Positions 6,035-13,758 of a stretch of 13,758 nt of DNA are shown here, in pieces. The notes below the pieces were generated by a model that saw nothing but the letters and a program-made list of their open reading frames with translations, had not been told where the DNA came from and made no database searches. Position numbers and translations under genes: made by a program. The stretch comes from Pseudomonas sp. (GTDB lineage Bacteria; Pseudomonadota; Gammaproteobacteria; Pseudomonadales; Pseudomonadaceae), in assembly GCA_030654635.1 (NCBI GenBank), contig JAURXE010000389.1, forward strand, positions 1 to 13,758. The letters are read 5' to 3'. The first letter of the stretch is position 1. Each line of letters starts with the position of its first letter.

Positions 6035-7744
6035 TTAGCCGCGCTGCAGGGCTGGGGTGCGTGGCGGGATCACGCGCTTGCTGCCGATCGACTCATAGGC
6101 TGAGGCCAGGCGCAGCAGCGCCGAGTCGTCGTAGGCGCGGCCGGCGAAGGTCAGGCCTACCGGCATGCCGATATCCGCCATCACGCCCATCGGCACGGTG
6201 ACGGTGGGCACGCCCAGATGGCGGATGGCGAGGTTGCCGTTGGCAACCCAGACACCGTTACTCCAGGCAATATCCGCAGAAGCCGGATTCACATCGGCAT
6301 CTGCCGGGCCCACGTCGGCGACGGTTGGGAACAGCACCGCGTCGAGTCCCAGTTGGTCCATCCATTCTTCCAGATCGATGCGGCGGGTTTGTTCTAGCCC
6401 GCGCAGGCCGTCAGCCAGGCGTGGAATTTCATCCCACGGGGTAATGCCGCGCTTGGCCATGCGCACGTACTCATCCATGCCGGCCGCCAGCTCGTCTTCG
6501 CGGTTGGGCAGGGTGCCTGGGTCATGCGGGAAAATCAGCGCTCCGTCCACATCGGCCAGGCGGTTCAACTTGGGATCACCGTTGGCCTGCAGGAAATCAT
6601 CGAAGGCCCAAGCCGACAGATCCCACAATTCGTTATGGAGGAACTCCTTGGACACCAGGCCACGGGTGAACACGGTCGGCGCTCCGGGACGATCACCCTC
6701 GCAATTGGACACCAGTGGGAAATCTACCTCCATCACTTCGGCGCCGGCGGCTTCCAGCGCCTGGCGCGCCTGTTGCCAGAGCTCGATCACTGAGGCTCGG
6801 GTGATGATGCGTTGCCCGGTTGGGCCACCAATACCCGGTTTGTCGCTGGTGCCCGCGTCGGCGTCAGCGTTGATAAACATGCGCGGTACGCCGAAGCGCT
6901 TGCCGGCAAGTGCTGCGCTATTGGCGGCAAGCGCCGGATAGGAGACGGGGCGCACCGAGGCGACGCTGGGAATCGGCACCCAGGTTTGCAAGCGCCAGAG
7001 ATCGCCGCGTTTGTCGGGATCTTCCGCCACTACCACGTCGAGCACTTCGAGCAGGTCGGCCATGGTTCTGGCATAGGGCACGACCACGTCCATGGTCGGC
7101 GTCAGCGGCCAGTTTCCGCGCACCGAAATCACTCCGCGCGACGGCGTGTAGGCGCACAGGCCATTGTTGGAGGCTGGCCCGCGCCCGCTCGACCAAGTTT
7201 CTTCGGCCAGGCCGAAGGCGGCGAAACTCGCTGCTGTGGCCGTACCAGCTCCGTTGGAGGAACCCGAGGCAAAGGGCGCGGTGAGGTAACCTGCGTTGTA
7301 CGGGCTCTCGGCCCGGCCATACACGCCGCGCTGCATACCTCCGTTGGCCATGGGCGGCATATTGGTTTTACCCAGGCAGATCGCGCCGGCGGCGCGCAAG
7401 CGTTCGACGGTGAACGCATCCCGATAAGCGATCAGGTCCTTGAAGGCCGGGCTGCCGGAGGCGGCGGTCAGGCCCTTGACCAGATAACTGTCCTTGGCCG
7501 TGTAGGGGATGCCATCCAGTGAGCCTAGGGTTTCGCCACGGGCGCGGCGGGCATCGGATGCCTGCGCCTCCTTGAGTGCATCACGATTGCGCACCGCCAG
7601 CGCGTTGAGGGCAGTGGCCGTGTCGGCGCCGTCGTAGGCATCGATCCGCGCGAGATAGCCCTGAACCAGCTCAACTGCGGTGGTTTGGCCCGACGCCAGC
7701 GCGGCGCGCAGGTCGGCAATGGAAACTTCGGTTACTTCAATCAT
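6035..7744 (-). CDS. Amidase-signature-family hydrolase
   Basis: This 569-residue protein belongs to the amidase signature family of Ser-cisSer-Lys hydrolases, which cleave amide bonds to acid and ammonia or amine. Lys84 lies in GIPYTAKDSY. The cis-Ser is Ser162 in FASGSSNGAG, and the nucleophile is Ser186 in EETWSSGRGPASNNG, 24 residues later, the family spacing. The motif ETWSSGR replaces the more usual DTGGSIR, and the C-terminal GNLAIRHLGVPTVTVPMGVM is well formed. These features point to a subgroup distinct from GatA and from the FAAH type. No signal peptide is seen, so the enzyme is presumably cytoplasmic. The start at 7744 has GGTGA close before it and overlaps the stop of a 33-codon ORF by ATGA, suggesting translational coupling. 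Adjacent genes do not reveal the substrate. A GatA role is unlikely because gatB and gatC are absent and the length is greater. Confidence 0.92.
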   Translation of the reverse strand: MIEVTEVSIADLRAALASGQTTAVELVQGYLARIDAYDGADTATALNALAVRNRDALKEAQASDARRARGETLGSLDGIPYTAKDSYLVKGLTAASGSPAFKDLIAYRDAFTVERLRAAGAICLGKTNMPPMANGGMQRGVYGRAESPYNAGYLTAPFASGSSNGAGTATAASFAAFGLAEETWSSGRGPASNNGLCAYTPSRGVISVRGNWPLTPTMDVVVPYARTMADLLEVLDVVVAEDPDKRGDLWRLQTWVPIPSVASVRPVSYPALAANSAALAGKRFGVPRMFINADADAGTSDKPGIGGPTGQRIITRASVIELWQQARQALEAAGAEVMEVDFPLVSNCEGDRPGAPTVFTRGLVSKEFLHNELWDLSAWAFDDFLQANGDPKLNRLADVDGALIFPHDPGTLPNREDELAAGMDEYVRMAKRGITPWDEIPRLADGLRGLEQTRRIDLEEWMDQLGLDAVLFPTVADVGPADADVNPASADIAWSNGVWVANGNLAIRHLGVPTVTVPMGVMADIGMPVGLTFAGRAYDDSALLRLASAYESIGSKRVIPPRTPALQRG

Positions 7745-7842
7745 GCGGTCACCGCCGGATGCTGGTGGGTGATGGGTTGAATCAGTTCAACAGGCTGAGC
7801 TTGAGTTTCTTGAACATTATTCATCTCTAAATAGGCTCTCAT
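7741..7842 (-). CDS. Small ORF (33 aa) translationally coupled to the amidase gene
   Basis: On the minus strand AAAAGAGG lies six bases before an ATG at 7842. The frame runs 33 codons to a TGA at 7743-7741 that overlaps the amidase ATG (7744-7742) as ATGA. The peptide begins MRAYLEMNNVQETQAQPVEL, is rich in Gln, Pro, Val and Thr, ends HQHPAVTA, and has no cysteine, signal peptide or membrane segment. A second ATG at residue 7 could also start it. I recognise no family. It may be a leader peptide whose translation lets ribosomes reach the amidase start, a small partner of the enzyme, or a small peptide product. The ribosome site and exact overlap are seen directly; function is unknown. Confidence 0.6.
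   Translation of the reverse strand: MRAYLEMNNVQETQAQPVELIQPITHQHPAVTA
7776..7791 (-). other. Hairpin within the small ORF, upstream of the amidase start
   Basis: GTTGAA and TTCAAC form a 6-bp stem around a 4-base loop inside the small ORF, 32 bases before the amidase ATG. In the mRNA a translating ribosome would open it. It could also be a DNA dyad. Too short to be sure it is meaningful. Confidence 0.3.
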
Positions 7843-7862
7843 ATCGCGCCTCTTTTCACTGC

Positions 7863-7868
7863 ATTATG
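7863..7868 (-). promoter_or_regulatory. Possible -10 for the small-ORF/amidase unit
   Basis: CATAAT on the minus strand matches the -10 consensus at five of six positions and lies 20 bases before the small ORF start, close to its ribosome site. No good -35 hexamer is found 16-18 bp upstream, so this is only a candidate; the leader would be very short. Confidence 0.25.
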
Positions 7869-7945
7869 CGACAGGTTCTGGACTTACAGCGCTTGCGTCG
7901 CCAGCCCTTAGACGGATTTCACCTGCTGGAAATGTCCCGTAAGGT

Positions 7946-7967
7946 AAAAAGCCGGTAAAGAGGCTTT
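7946..7967 (-). terminator. Possible terminator-like hairpin in the amidase/muxA gap
   Basis: Read on the minus strand, AAAGCC and GGCTTT form a 6-bp stem around an 8-base loop, and the T's run on to give TTTTT. This could block leftward transcription entering from the efflux operon, or be a leader structure of the efflux mRNA. The stem is short, so confidence is low. Confidence 0.25.
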
Positions 7968-8021
7968 GCTTCGGGGCTTCAGATGCTTATCGTTCGCGAA
8001 ATCTTCTCGGCTGTGACACTT

Positions 8022-9239
8022 ATGTCTGCAACAACTAAACAAAGTTCGTGGTTTTTGACCCTGCGTCCCTGGCTGATCAGCGCTTTTGTGCTGGTTGGGT
8101 TGGTGTTATTGGTGCAGCAACTGGCCAAGTCCAGCACACCTGAGCGCGAGGGCCGCAAATCTGCTGTCGGTGCTGACTTTCTAGTCAGCGCCGCCGCAGT
8201 GACCCGTACCGACCTGCCGGTGTATTTCAACGGCCTGGGCACCGTGACGGCCTATAACACCGTGACGGTGCGCAGTCGGGTTGATGGCGAATTGGTTAAG
8301 GTGTTGTTTGAGGAAGGCCAGGAGGTCAATGCCGGCGACCTGTTGGCGCAGATCGACCCGCGCAGTTTTCGCGTTGCCCTGCAGCAGGCCGAAGGCGCCC
8401 AGCAGCGCGATCAGGCGCAACTGCAAAACGCCCTGATTGATCTTGAACGTTATCGCGGGCTGTTTGCCCAGGACTCCATCGCCAAACAGACCCTCGACAC
8501 CCAATTGGCGCTGGTCAATCAATACCAGGGCACCCTCAAGGCCAATCAGGCAGCGGTCGATCAGGCCAAGCTCAACCTGCAGTTCAGCGAGGTGCGCGCC
8601 CCCATCAGCGGCCGCTTGGGCTTGCGTAAAGTCGATGTCGGTAACCTGATCAGCGCAGGTGATACCACCGGTATAGTGGTGATTACCCAGGTCAAACCGA
8701 TTGCCGTGGTGTTTAGCCTGCCCGAGCAGCAGCTGCCATTGATTCGCCAGCAAATGGCCACTGGCAAGCCCTTGCCGGTGGTGGCTCTGGATCGCAACCA
8801 AAACCTGCAATTGGCCGAGGGCGTGTTGACCACCCTCGACAATCAGATCGATATCACCACCGGCACCCTGAAGCTCAGGGCGCGCTTCGATAACAGCGAT
8901 AAAGCCCTGTTTCCCAATCAGTTCGTCAATGTGCGCTTGCTGGCGCAAACCCTGACCGATGCCTTGGTGATCCCGGCGAATGCGGTGCAGCGCGGCACCC
9001 AGGGCAGTTTCGTCTATGTGTTGGATGACAGCGACAAGGTGCATCTGCGCAATATCAGTGTCGGCGCCACCACTGGCGAGCAGTTGCAAGTGCTCAGCGG
9101 CCTGGCCTTTGGTGAGCGGGTGGTGACTGAAGGTGTCGACCGCTTGCGCGAGGATATGCAAGTCAAGGTTGCTGAGCCGGCGGCGCCCGCACCGACTGCG
9201 GCTGTACCAACTGCGGCTAATCCCGGCTCCGCGCAATGA
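8022..9239 (+). CDS. muxA: RND efflux membrane fusion protein MuxA (MdtA-like)
   Basis: This periplasmic adaptor links an inner-membrane RND pump to an outer-membrane channel. From the ATG at 8022 it has 405 residues. A short polar stretch leads into one membrane anchor (about 17-34), a first lipoyl half (79-113, with [18 protein letters not shown]) and an alpha hairpin (about 114-186). The second lipoyl half is [17 protein letters not shown] (191-207), followed by beta-barrel and membrane-proximal domains, and an Ala/Pro-rich tail from 386. The frame is also open from an ATG at 7983, but the 13 extra codons use triplets rare in this window and fit the family poorly. Neither start has a clear Shine-Dalgarno. 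Its stop overlaps muxB by ATGA. The MuxA name rests on the two different RND pumps that follow, the layout of Pseudomonas muxABC-opmB and enterobacterial mdtABC. Confidence 0.9.
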   Translation: MSATTKQSSWFLTLRPWLISAFVLVGLVLLVQQLAKSSTPEREGRKSAVGADFLVSAAAVTRTDLPVYFNGLGTVTAYNTVTVRSRVDGELVKVLFEEGQEVNAGDLLAQIDPRSFRVALQQAEGAQQRDQAQLQNALIDLERYRGLFAQDSIAKQTLDTQLALVNQYQGTLKANQAAVDQAKLNLQFSEVRAPISGRLGLRKVDVGNLISAGDTTGIVVITQVKPIAVVFSLPEQQLPLIRQQMATGKPLPVVALDRNQNLQLAEGVLTTLDNQIDITTGTLKLRARFDNSDKALFPNQFVNVRLLAQTLTDALVIPANAVQRGTQGSFVYVLDDSDKVHLRNISVGATTGEQLQVLSGLAFGERVVTEGVDRLREDMQVKVAEPAAPAPTAAVPTAANPGSAQ

Positions 9240-12200
9240 ACCCGTCACGGCTGTTTATTTTGCGGCCGGTGGCCACCACCTTGTTGATGGTGGCCATTCT
9301 GCTGGCGGGCTTGATTGCTTACCGGATCTTGCCGGTGGCGGCCTTGCCCGAGGTCGACTATCCGACCATTCAGGTGGTCACCCTGTATCCCGGTGCCAGC
9401 CCAGAAATCGTCACTTCAACGGTCACCGCACCGTTGGAAAGCCAGTTCGGGCAGATCGCCGGACTGACGGAGATGAGTTCCAGCAGCTCCGGTGGCGCCT
9501 CGCTGATCACCCTGCGGTTTGGCCTTAGCAGCAACCTGGATGTGGCCGAGCAAGACGTGCAGGCTGCCATCAACGTGGCCGCCAGCCTGTTGCCCAAAGA
9601 CCTGCCGACCCCGCCGGTGTTCAGCAAGGTCAATCCGGCCGATGCGCCGATCATGAGCTTGGCAATCGTCTCCGACAGCCTGCCGTTGGCGCAGATTCAA
9701 GACCTGGTGGACACCCGCCTGGCGCAAAAGATCTCGCAAATATCCGGTGTCGGGCTGGTCAGCATTGGCGGCGGTCAGCGTCCGGCGGTGCGCATCCGCG
9801 CCAACCCGAATGCCTTGGCCTCTTACGGCCTGAGCCTGGAGGACCTGCGCAGCGCCGTCACCCGCAATAACCTGAATGGCCCCAAAGGTAGCTTCGACGG
9901 TCCCAATCGCGCCTCCAGCCTGGATGCCAATGACCAGCTGGAAAAACCCGAAGACTATCGCCAGCTGGTAATTGCCTACAAAAATGCCGCGCCAGTGCGC
10001 CTGCAAGATGTCGCCACGGTCGACAACGACGCCGAAAACTTGCGTCTGGCCGCCTGGGCCAATCTGACCCCAGCGGTGATTGTGAATATCCAACGCCAGC
10101 CTGGCGCCAATGTGCTGGCCGTGGTCGAGAGCATCAATGCCTTGCTGCCACAATTGCAGGCAAGTCTGCCGAGCACGGTGGAGGTGCAGGTGCTGACCGA
10201 CCGCACCACCAGCATCAGCGCGGCAATTGCCAGCGTGAAATTCGAGCTAATGCTGTCGATCGCCCTAGTAGTGATGGTCACCTTCCTGTTCTTGCGCAAT
10301 GCCTCCGCCACCTTGATCCCCAGTTTGGCGGTGCCGTTGTCGCTGATCGGCACCTTCGGGGTGATGTACCTGGCTGGGTTTTCCATCAATAACCTGACGC
10401 TGATGGCCTTGACCATTGCCACCGGCTTTGTGGTCGATGACGCCATCGTCATGCTGGAGAACATCAGCCGTTATCTGGAGGAGGGGGACTCGCCCCTGAC
10501 CGCCGCACTGAAAGGCTCGAGGCAGATTGGCTTCACGATTATTTCCCTGACCCTGTCGCTGATCGCGGTGTTGATTCCGCTGCTGTTTATGAGCGATGTG
10601 GCAGGGCGACTGTTTCGTGAATTCGCCATCACCCTGGCGGTGGCGATTTTGATCTCGGCGGTGGTTTCGCTGACGCTAACACCAATGCTCTGCGCCAAGT
10701 TGCTACGGCATAAGCCGGAGGCTGAGCAAGGGCGATTCTCGCGCGCCGCCGGGCAGTTTATCGAGCGGATGATCGCGCGCTATGCCGGCGCCTTACAGGT
10801 CGTGTTACGGCACCAGACGCTGACCTTGGTGCTGGCTGTCGCGACCCTGGGCTTGACCGTGCTGCTCTATGTGCTCAGTCCTAAAGGGTTTTTCCCCGAG
10901 CAAGATACCGGAGTGATTCAGGGTATTAGCGAAGGGCCGCAGTCGGTGTCATTTCAGGCCATGGCCGTGCGCCAGCAACAATTGGCCGAACTGATTTTGC
11001 GTGATCCGGCGGTGGCCAGTTTGTCGTCCTACATAGGTGTGGACGGCAGTAACGCCACCCTGAATACCGGACGTTTGCTGATCAACCTCAAACCCTTTGC
11101 TGAGCGTGATGTCAGTGTGCAACAAGTGATCCGCCGCTTGCAGCCGCAATTGGCGAAGCTGCCGGGCACCAAGCTGTACCTGCAGCCGGTGCAAAACTTA
11201 AGTATCGAAGACCGCATCACCCGTACCCAGTACCAGTTCAGTCTCGAAGACCCTAACCAAGAGAACCTGCGCTACTGGGTGCCCAAACTGGTGGAGCGCT
11301 TGCAGCAATTACCTGAGTTGGCCGATGTGGCCAGCGACCTGCAGGACCAAGGTCTGCAAGCCTATTTGCAGATCGACCGCGACCAGGCCGCGCGTTTGGG
11401 GGTGAGTCTGGCCTCTATCGATAACGCGCTGTACAACGCCTTTGGCCAGCGGCTGATTTCGACTATTTTTACCCAGTCAAGCCAATATCGGGTGGTGCTG
11501 GAAGTGGCCGCGCCGTTCCAGTTGGGGCCCCAGGCGCTGGAGCAGCTCTATGTGCCGAGCAGCGACGGCACTCAGGTACGGCTGTCCAATCTGGCCCGAG
11601 TCGAGCAGCGTTCGACCCTGCTGGCAATCAATCACAGTGACCAGTTTCCGGCCGCCACCTTGTCGTTCAACTTGGCGCCGAACACCTCGCTGGGCGCTGC
11701 GGTCACGGCTATACGCGCAGTGCAGGCCGAGCTGAATTTTCCGCCGAGCACCAACAGCCGTTTTCGTGGCGCTGCCCTGGCCTTTGAGGCCTCGTTGGGC
11801 AACACCCTGCTGCTAATTTTCGCCGCCATAGTGACCATGTACATAGTGCTGGGGATTCTCTACGAGAGCTTTATCCACCCCATCACCATCCTCTCCACCT
11901 TGCCGTCGGCCGGGGTCGGCGCGCTGCTGGCATTGATGCTGGCCGGCGAGGAGCTGGGCATGGTGGCGATTATCGGCATCATCTTGCTGATTGGCATCGT
12001 CAAGAAAAACGCCATTTTGATTATCGACTTCGCCTTGGAAGCCGAACGCAAGGCCGGCAAAAGCCCGGAAGAGGCGATCTATCAAGCCTGTTTGCTGCGC
12101 TTTCGGCCGATTTTGATGACCACCATGGCGGCTTTGCTGGGCGCCTTGCCGCTGATGCTGGCCTCAGGCTCCGGTGCCGAATTGCGCCAACCACTGGGGA

Positions 12201-12340
12201 TCACCCTGGTCGGCGGCTTGCTGCTCAGTCAGCTGCTGACTCTGTTTACCACCCCGGTGATCTACCTGGCCTTCGACCGCCTGGCCCGGCGTCTGAATAA
12301 CTGGCGCCAGCCAACAGCCGTTTCGGAACCGGCTGCATGA
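9236..12340 (+). CDS. muxB: RND multidrug efflux pump MuxB (MdtB-like)
   Basis: The full-length 1034-residue protein has the RND plan of twelve membrane helices and two large periplasmic loops. The first helix follows [19 protein letters not shown]4 holds the proton-relay pair Asp401-Asp402 in [16 protein letters not shown]10 holds Lys924 in [16 protein letters not shown], equivalent to Lys940 of AcrB, and [22 protein letters not shown] follows. All proton-relay residues looked for are present, so it should be an active drug/proton antiporter subunit. It overlaps muxA and the next gene by ATGA on each side, with no separate Shine-Dalgarno, so translation is coupled. In the known MdtBC/MuxBC systems the two RND proteins assemble as a mixed trimer; I infer the same here. 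Confidence 0.94.
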   Translation: MNPSRLFILRPVATTLLMVAILLAGLIAYRILPVAALPEVDYPTIQVVTLYPGASPEIVTSTVTAPLESQFGQIAGLTEMSSSSSGGASLITLRFGLSSNLDVAEQDVQAAINVAASLLPKDLPTPPVFSKVNPADAPIMSLAIVSDSLPLAQIQDLVDTRLAQKISQISGVGLVSIGGGQRPAVRIRANPNALASYGLSLEDLRSAVTRNNLNGPKGSFDGPNRASSLDANDQLEKPEDYRQLVIAYKNAAPVRLQDVATVDNDAENLRLAAWANLTPAVIVNIQRQPGANVLAVVESINALLPQLQASLPSTVEVQVLTDRTTSISAAIASVKFELMLSIALVVMVTFLFLRNASATLIPSLAVPLSLIGTFGVMYLAGFSINNLTLMALTIATGFVVDDAIVMLENISRYLEEGDSPLTAALKGSRQIGFTIISLTLSLIAVLIPLLFMSDVAGRLFREFAITLAVAILISAVVSLTLTPMLCAKLLRHKPEAEQGRFSRAAGQFIERMIARYAGALQVVLRHQTLTLVLAVATLGLTVLLYVLSPKGFFPEQDTGVIQGISEGPQSVSFQAMAVRQQQLAELILRDPAVASLSSYIGVDGSNATLNTGRLLINLKPFAERDVSVQQVIRRLQPQLAKLPGTKLYLQPVQNLSIEDRITRTQYQFSLEDPNQENLRYWVPKLVERLQQLPELADVASDLQDQGLQAYLQIDRDQAARLGVSLASIDNALYNAFGQRLISTIFTQSSQYRVVLEVAAPFQLGPQALEQLYVPSSDGTQVRLSNLARVEQRSTLLAINHSDQFPAATLSFNLAPNTSLGAAVTAIRAVQAELNFPPSTNSRFRGAALAFEASLGNTLLLIFAAIVTMYIVLGILYESFIHPITILSTLPSAGVGALLALMLAGEELGMVAIIGIILLIGIVKKNAILIIDFALEAERKAGKSPEEAIYQACLLRFRPILMTTMAALLGALPLMLASGSGAELRQPLGITLVGGLLLSQLLTLFTTPVIYLAFDRLARRLNNWRQPTAVSEPAA

Positions 12341-13758
12341 GCTTCTCCACGGTCTTTATCCGGCGGCCAGTCGCCACCTTGTTGCTGACCGTGGCGCTGC
12401 TGCTGGCGGGCGGTTTGTCGTTTAGCCTGCTGCCGGTGGCGCCGCTGCCGCAGGTCGACTTTCCCTACATCGTGGTCAACGCCGCGATGCCAGGGGCCAG
12501 TCCCGAGACCATGGCCAGCTCCGTGGCCACGCCCCTGGAACGGGCACTGGGTAGGATCTCCGGGATAGTTGAGATGACCTCATCGAGCACCCTGGGCAGC
12601 ACCCAGGTGGTGCTGCAGTTTGACCTGGGGCGCAATATCGACGGCGCCGCCCGCGAGGTACAGGCCGCCATCAATACGGCCATGAGCCTGTTGCCCACCG
12701 GCATGCCGCGTAACCCCAGCTACCGCAAGGCCAATCCGGCCGACATGCCGATCATGATCTTGTCGTTGACCTCCGAGACTTTGAGTCGCGGCCAGCTGTA
12801 TGACCTGGCTTCCACCGTGCTGGCGCAAAAAATCGCCCAGGCCGAGGGCGTCGGTCAGGTCAGCGTCGGCGGCAGTTCGCTGCCGGCGGTGCGGGTCGAC
12901 CTCAACCCGGATGCGCTCAACCAACATGGGCTGGCTCTGGATGATGTGCGCCAGGCCATCAGCGACGCGAACAGTGACGGCCCCAAGGGCGCTGTGGAGC
13001 AGGGCAGCCAGCACTGGCAAATCGACGCTAATGACCAGCTGCGCAGCGCCGCCGAATTTATCCCGCTGATCATTCGTCACAACGGCCTGGACGGCGGTCA
13101 GGTGCTGCGCCTGGGCGATGTCGCCGAGGTCAGCGACTCGGTGGAGAACGTGCGTAACTCCGGGTTTTCCGGCGGTTTACCTGCGGTACTGCTGATCATC
13201 ACCCGCCAGCCGGCGGCCAATATTATCGCCGCCACCGATGCCATTCATGGCCTGCTGCCGGCGCTGCGCGAGACCCTGGGGCCGGCGGTCAAACTCAAGG
13301 TTATGGATGATCGCAGCCCGAATATCCGCGCCTCCCTGCATGAGGCCGAGTTCACCCTGATGGTCTCGGTGGCGTTGGTGATCCTGGTGGTCTTCGCCTT
13401 TTTACGTAATTTGCGTGCCACCTTGATCCCCAGTGTGGCGGTGCCGGTCTCGCTGATTGGCACCTTCGTGGTCATGTACCTGTGCAATTTCAGCCTGAAC
13501 AATTTGTCGTTGATGGCGCTGATTATCGCCACCGGCTTTGTAGTCGACGATGCCATCGTCATGCTGGAGAACCTCGCCCGGCGCATCGAGGAGGGCGAGA
13601 CACCATTGGCGGCCGCGCTCAAAGGCGCCAGTGAAGTAGGCTTTACCGTGTTGTCGATGAGCCTGTCGCTGGTAGCGGTGTTTATTCCGTTGCTGCTGAT
13701 GGGCGGCATTCCGGGGCGACTGTTTCGCGAGTTTGCCGTGACCCTGTCGGCGGCGGTG
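12337..13758 (+). CDS. muxC: RND multidrug efflux pump MuxC (MdtC-like), 3' part outside the window
   Basis: The frame is open from an ATG at 12337, inside the ATGA overlap with muxB, through exactly 474 codons to the window edge, a little under half of the ~1030 residues usual for the family. The start [20 protein letters not shown] gives TM1. The first periplasmic loop has [14 protein letters not shown] and [17 protein letters not shown]4 carries Asp404-Asp405 in [14 protein letters not shown]. It is a paralogue of MuxB but clearly diverged (for example [16 protein letters not shown] against [16 protein letters not shown]). The rest of the gene, and in known operons an outer-membrane factor gene (opmB), would follow to the right. 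Confidence 0.92.
   Translation, partial: MSFSTVFIRRPVATLLLTVALLLAGGLSFSLLPVAPLPQVDFPYIVVNAAMPGASPETMASSVATPLERALGRISGIVEMTSSSTLGSTQVVLQFDLGRNIDGAAREVQAAINTAMSLLPTGMPRNPSYRKANPADMPIMILSLTSETLSRGQLYDLASTVLAQKIAQAEGVGQVSVGGSSLPAVRVDLNPDALNQHGLALDDVRQAISDANSDGPKGAVEQGSQHWQIDANDQLRSAAEFIPLIIRHNGLDGGQVLRLGDVAEVSDSVENVRNSGFSGGLPAVLLIITRQPAANIIAATDAIHGLLPALRETLGPAVKLKVMDDRSPNIRASLHEAEFTLMVSVALVILVVFAFLRNLRATLIPSVAVPVSLIGTFVVMYLCNFSLNNLSLMALIIATGFVVDDAIVMLENLARRIEEGETPLAAALKGASEVGFTVLSMSLSLVAVFIPLLLMGGIPGRLFREFAVTLSAAV

Noticed and set aside
6165..7522. Long plus-strand open frames (up to 258 and 236 codons) opposite the amidase gene
   Set aside because: They are antisense to a gene with clear family motifs, overlap one another in different frames, and their low-complexity Arg/Ser/Gly/His composition is typical of GC-rich shadow frames.
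7893..7945. Possible sigma-70 promoter for muxA (TTTCAC with TAAGGT at 17 bp)
   Set aside because: The -10 matches the consensus at only three of six positions, which is too weak to list.
7983..8021. Earlier in-frame ATG for muxA
   Set aside because: Possible, but the 13 extra codons (CTT, GTT, ACA) are unlike the local codon use, and the later ATG gives the usual short polar lead into the membrane anchor. Not excluded.
8181..9248. A 355-codon minus-strand frame opposite muxA
   Set aside because: Composition is rich in His, Gln and Gly with no recognisable domain, and it mirrors the codon structure of muxA; judged a shadow frame.
9416..10153. A 245-codon minus-strand frame opposite muxB
   Set aside because: No motif and no ribosome site noticed; it lies wholly inside the conserved RND gene.
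1..13758. Mobile elements, CRISPR arrays, tRNA or rRNA genes, riboswitches
   Set aside because: No transposase or integrase coding sequence, repeat-spacer pattern, cloverleaf or known RNA motif was seen on reading both strands.

Overview
This is a GC-rich, gene-dense stretch of chromosome that looks like core genome of a gammaproteobacterium, most likely Pseudomonas or a close relative. The grounds are the MuxABC-type efflux operon with two different RND pumps, the Exo III and Tpx sequences, the codon use and the short intergenic gaps. I see no rRNA or tRNA gene, mobile element, CRISPR array, prophage or obvious foreign segment. Species cannot be named from the sequence alone.

Layout, left to right. 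(1) A LysR-family regulator, cut by the left edge and on the minus strand, is divergent from an acyl-CoA dehydrogenase gene. The 149-bp gap between them carries overlapping palindromes that look like the regulator's operator. (2) A strong bidirectional terminator separates the dehydrogenase from a convergent minus-strand gene. That gene encodes an exported PstS-like binding protein fused to an OmpA-type peptidoglycan-binding domain, and a Pho-box-like array lies in front of it. (3) Exonuclease III (xthA, minus) is divergent from a GNAT acetyltransferase gene (plus). (4) The thiol peroxidase gene tpx (plus) is followed by a hairpin. (5) A large amidase-signature-family gene (minus) converges on tpx. 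It is preceded by an easily missed 33-codon open reading frame that has its own Shine-Dalgarno and overlaps the amidase start by ATGA. (6) Divergent from this pair is an efflux operon: membrane fusion protein MuxA, RND pump MuxB, and the first 474 codons of a second RND pump, MuxC. Each junction is a 4-base ATGA overlap. The rest of muxC, and probably an outer-membrane factor gene, lie beyond the right edge.

Functionally these are mostly independent housekeeping and stress units: fatty-acyl-CoA oxidation under LysR control, phosphate scavenging or sensing at the cell wall, DNA repair, peroxide removal, amide hydrolysis and multidrug export. No wholly new multi-gene system is evident. The points most worth following up are the small ORF coupled to the amidase gene, and the three-heptamer Pho-box-like array in front of the binding-protein/OmpA fusion.
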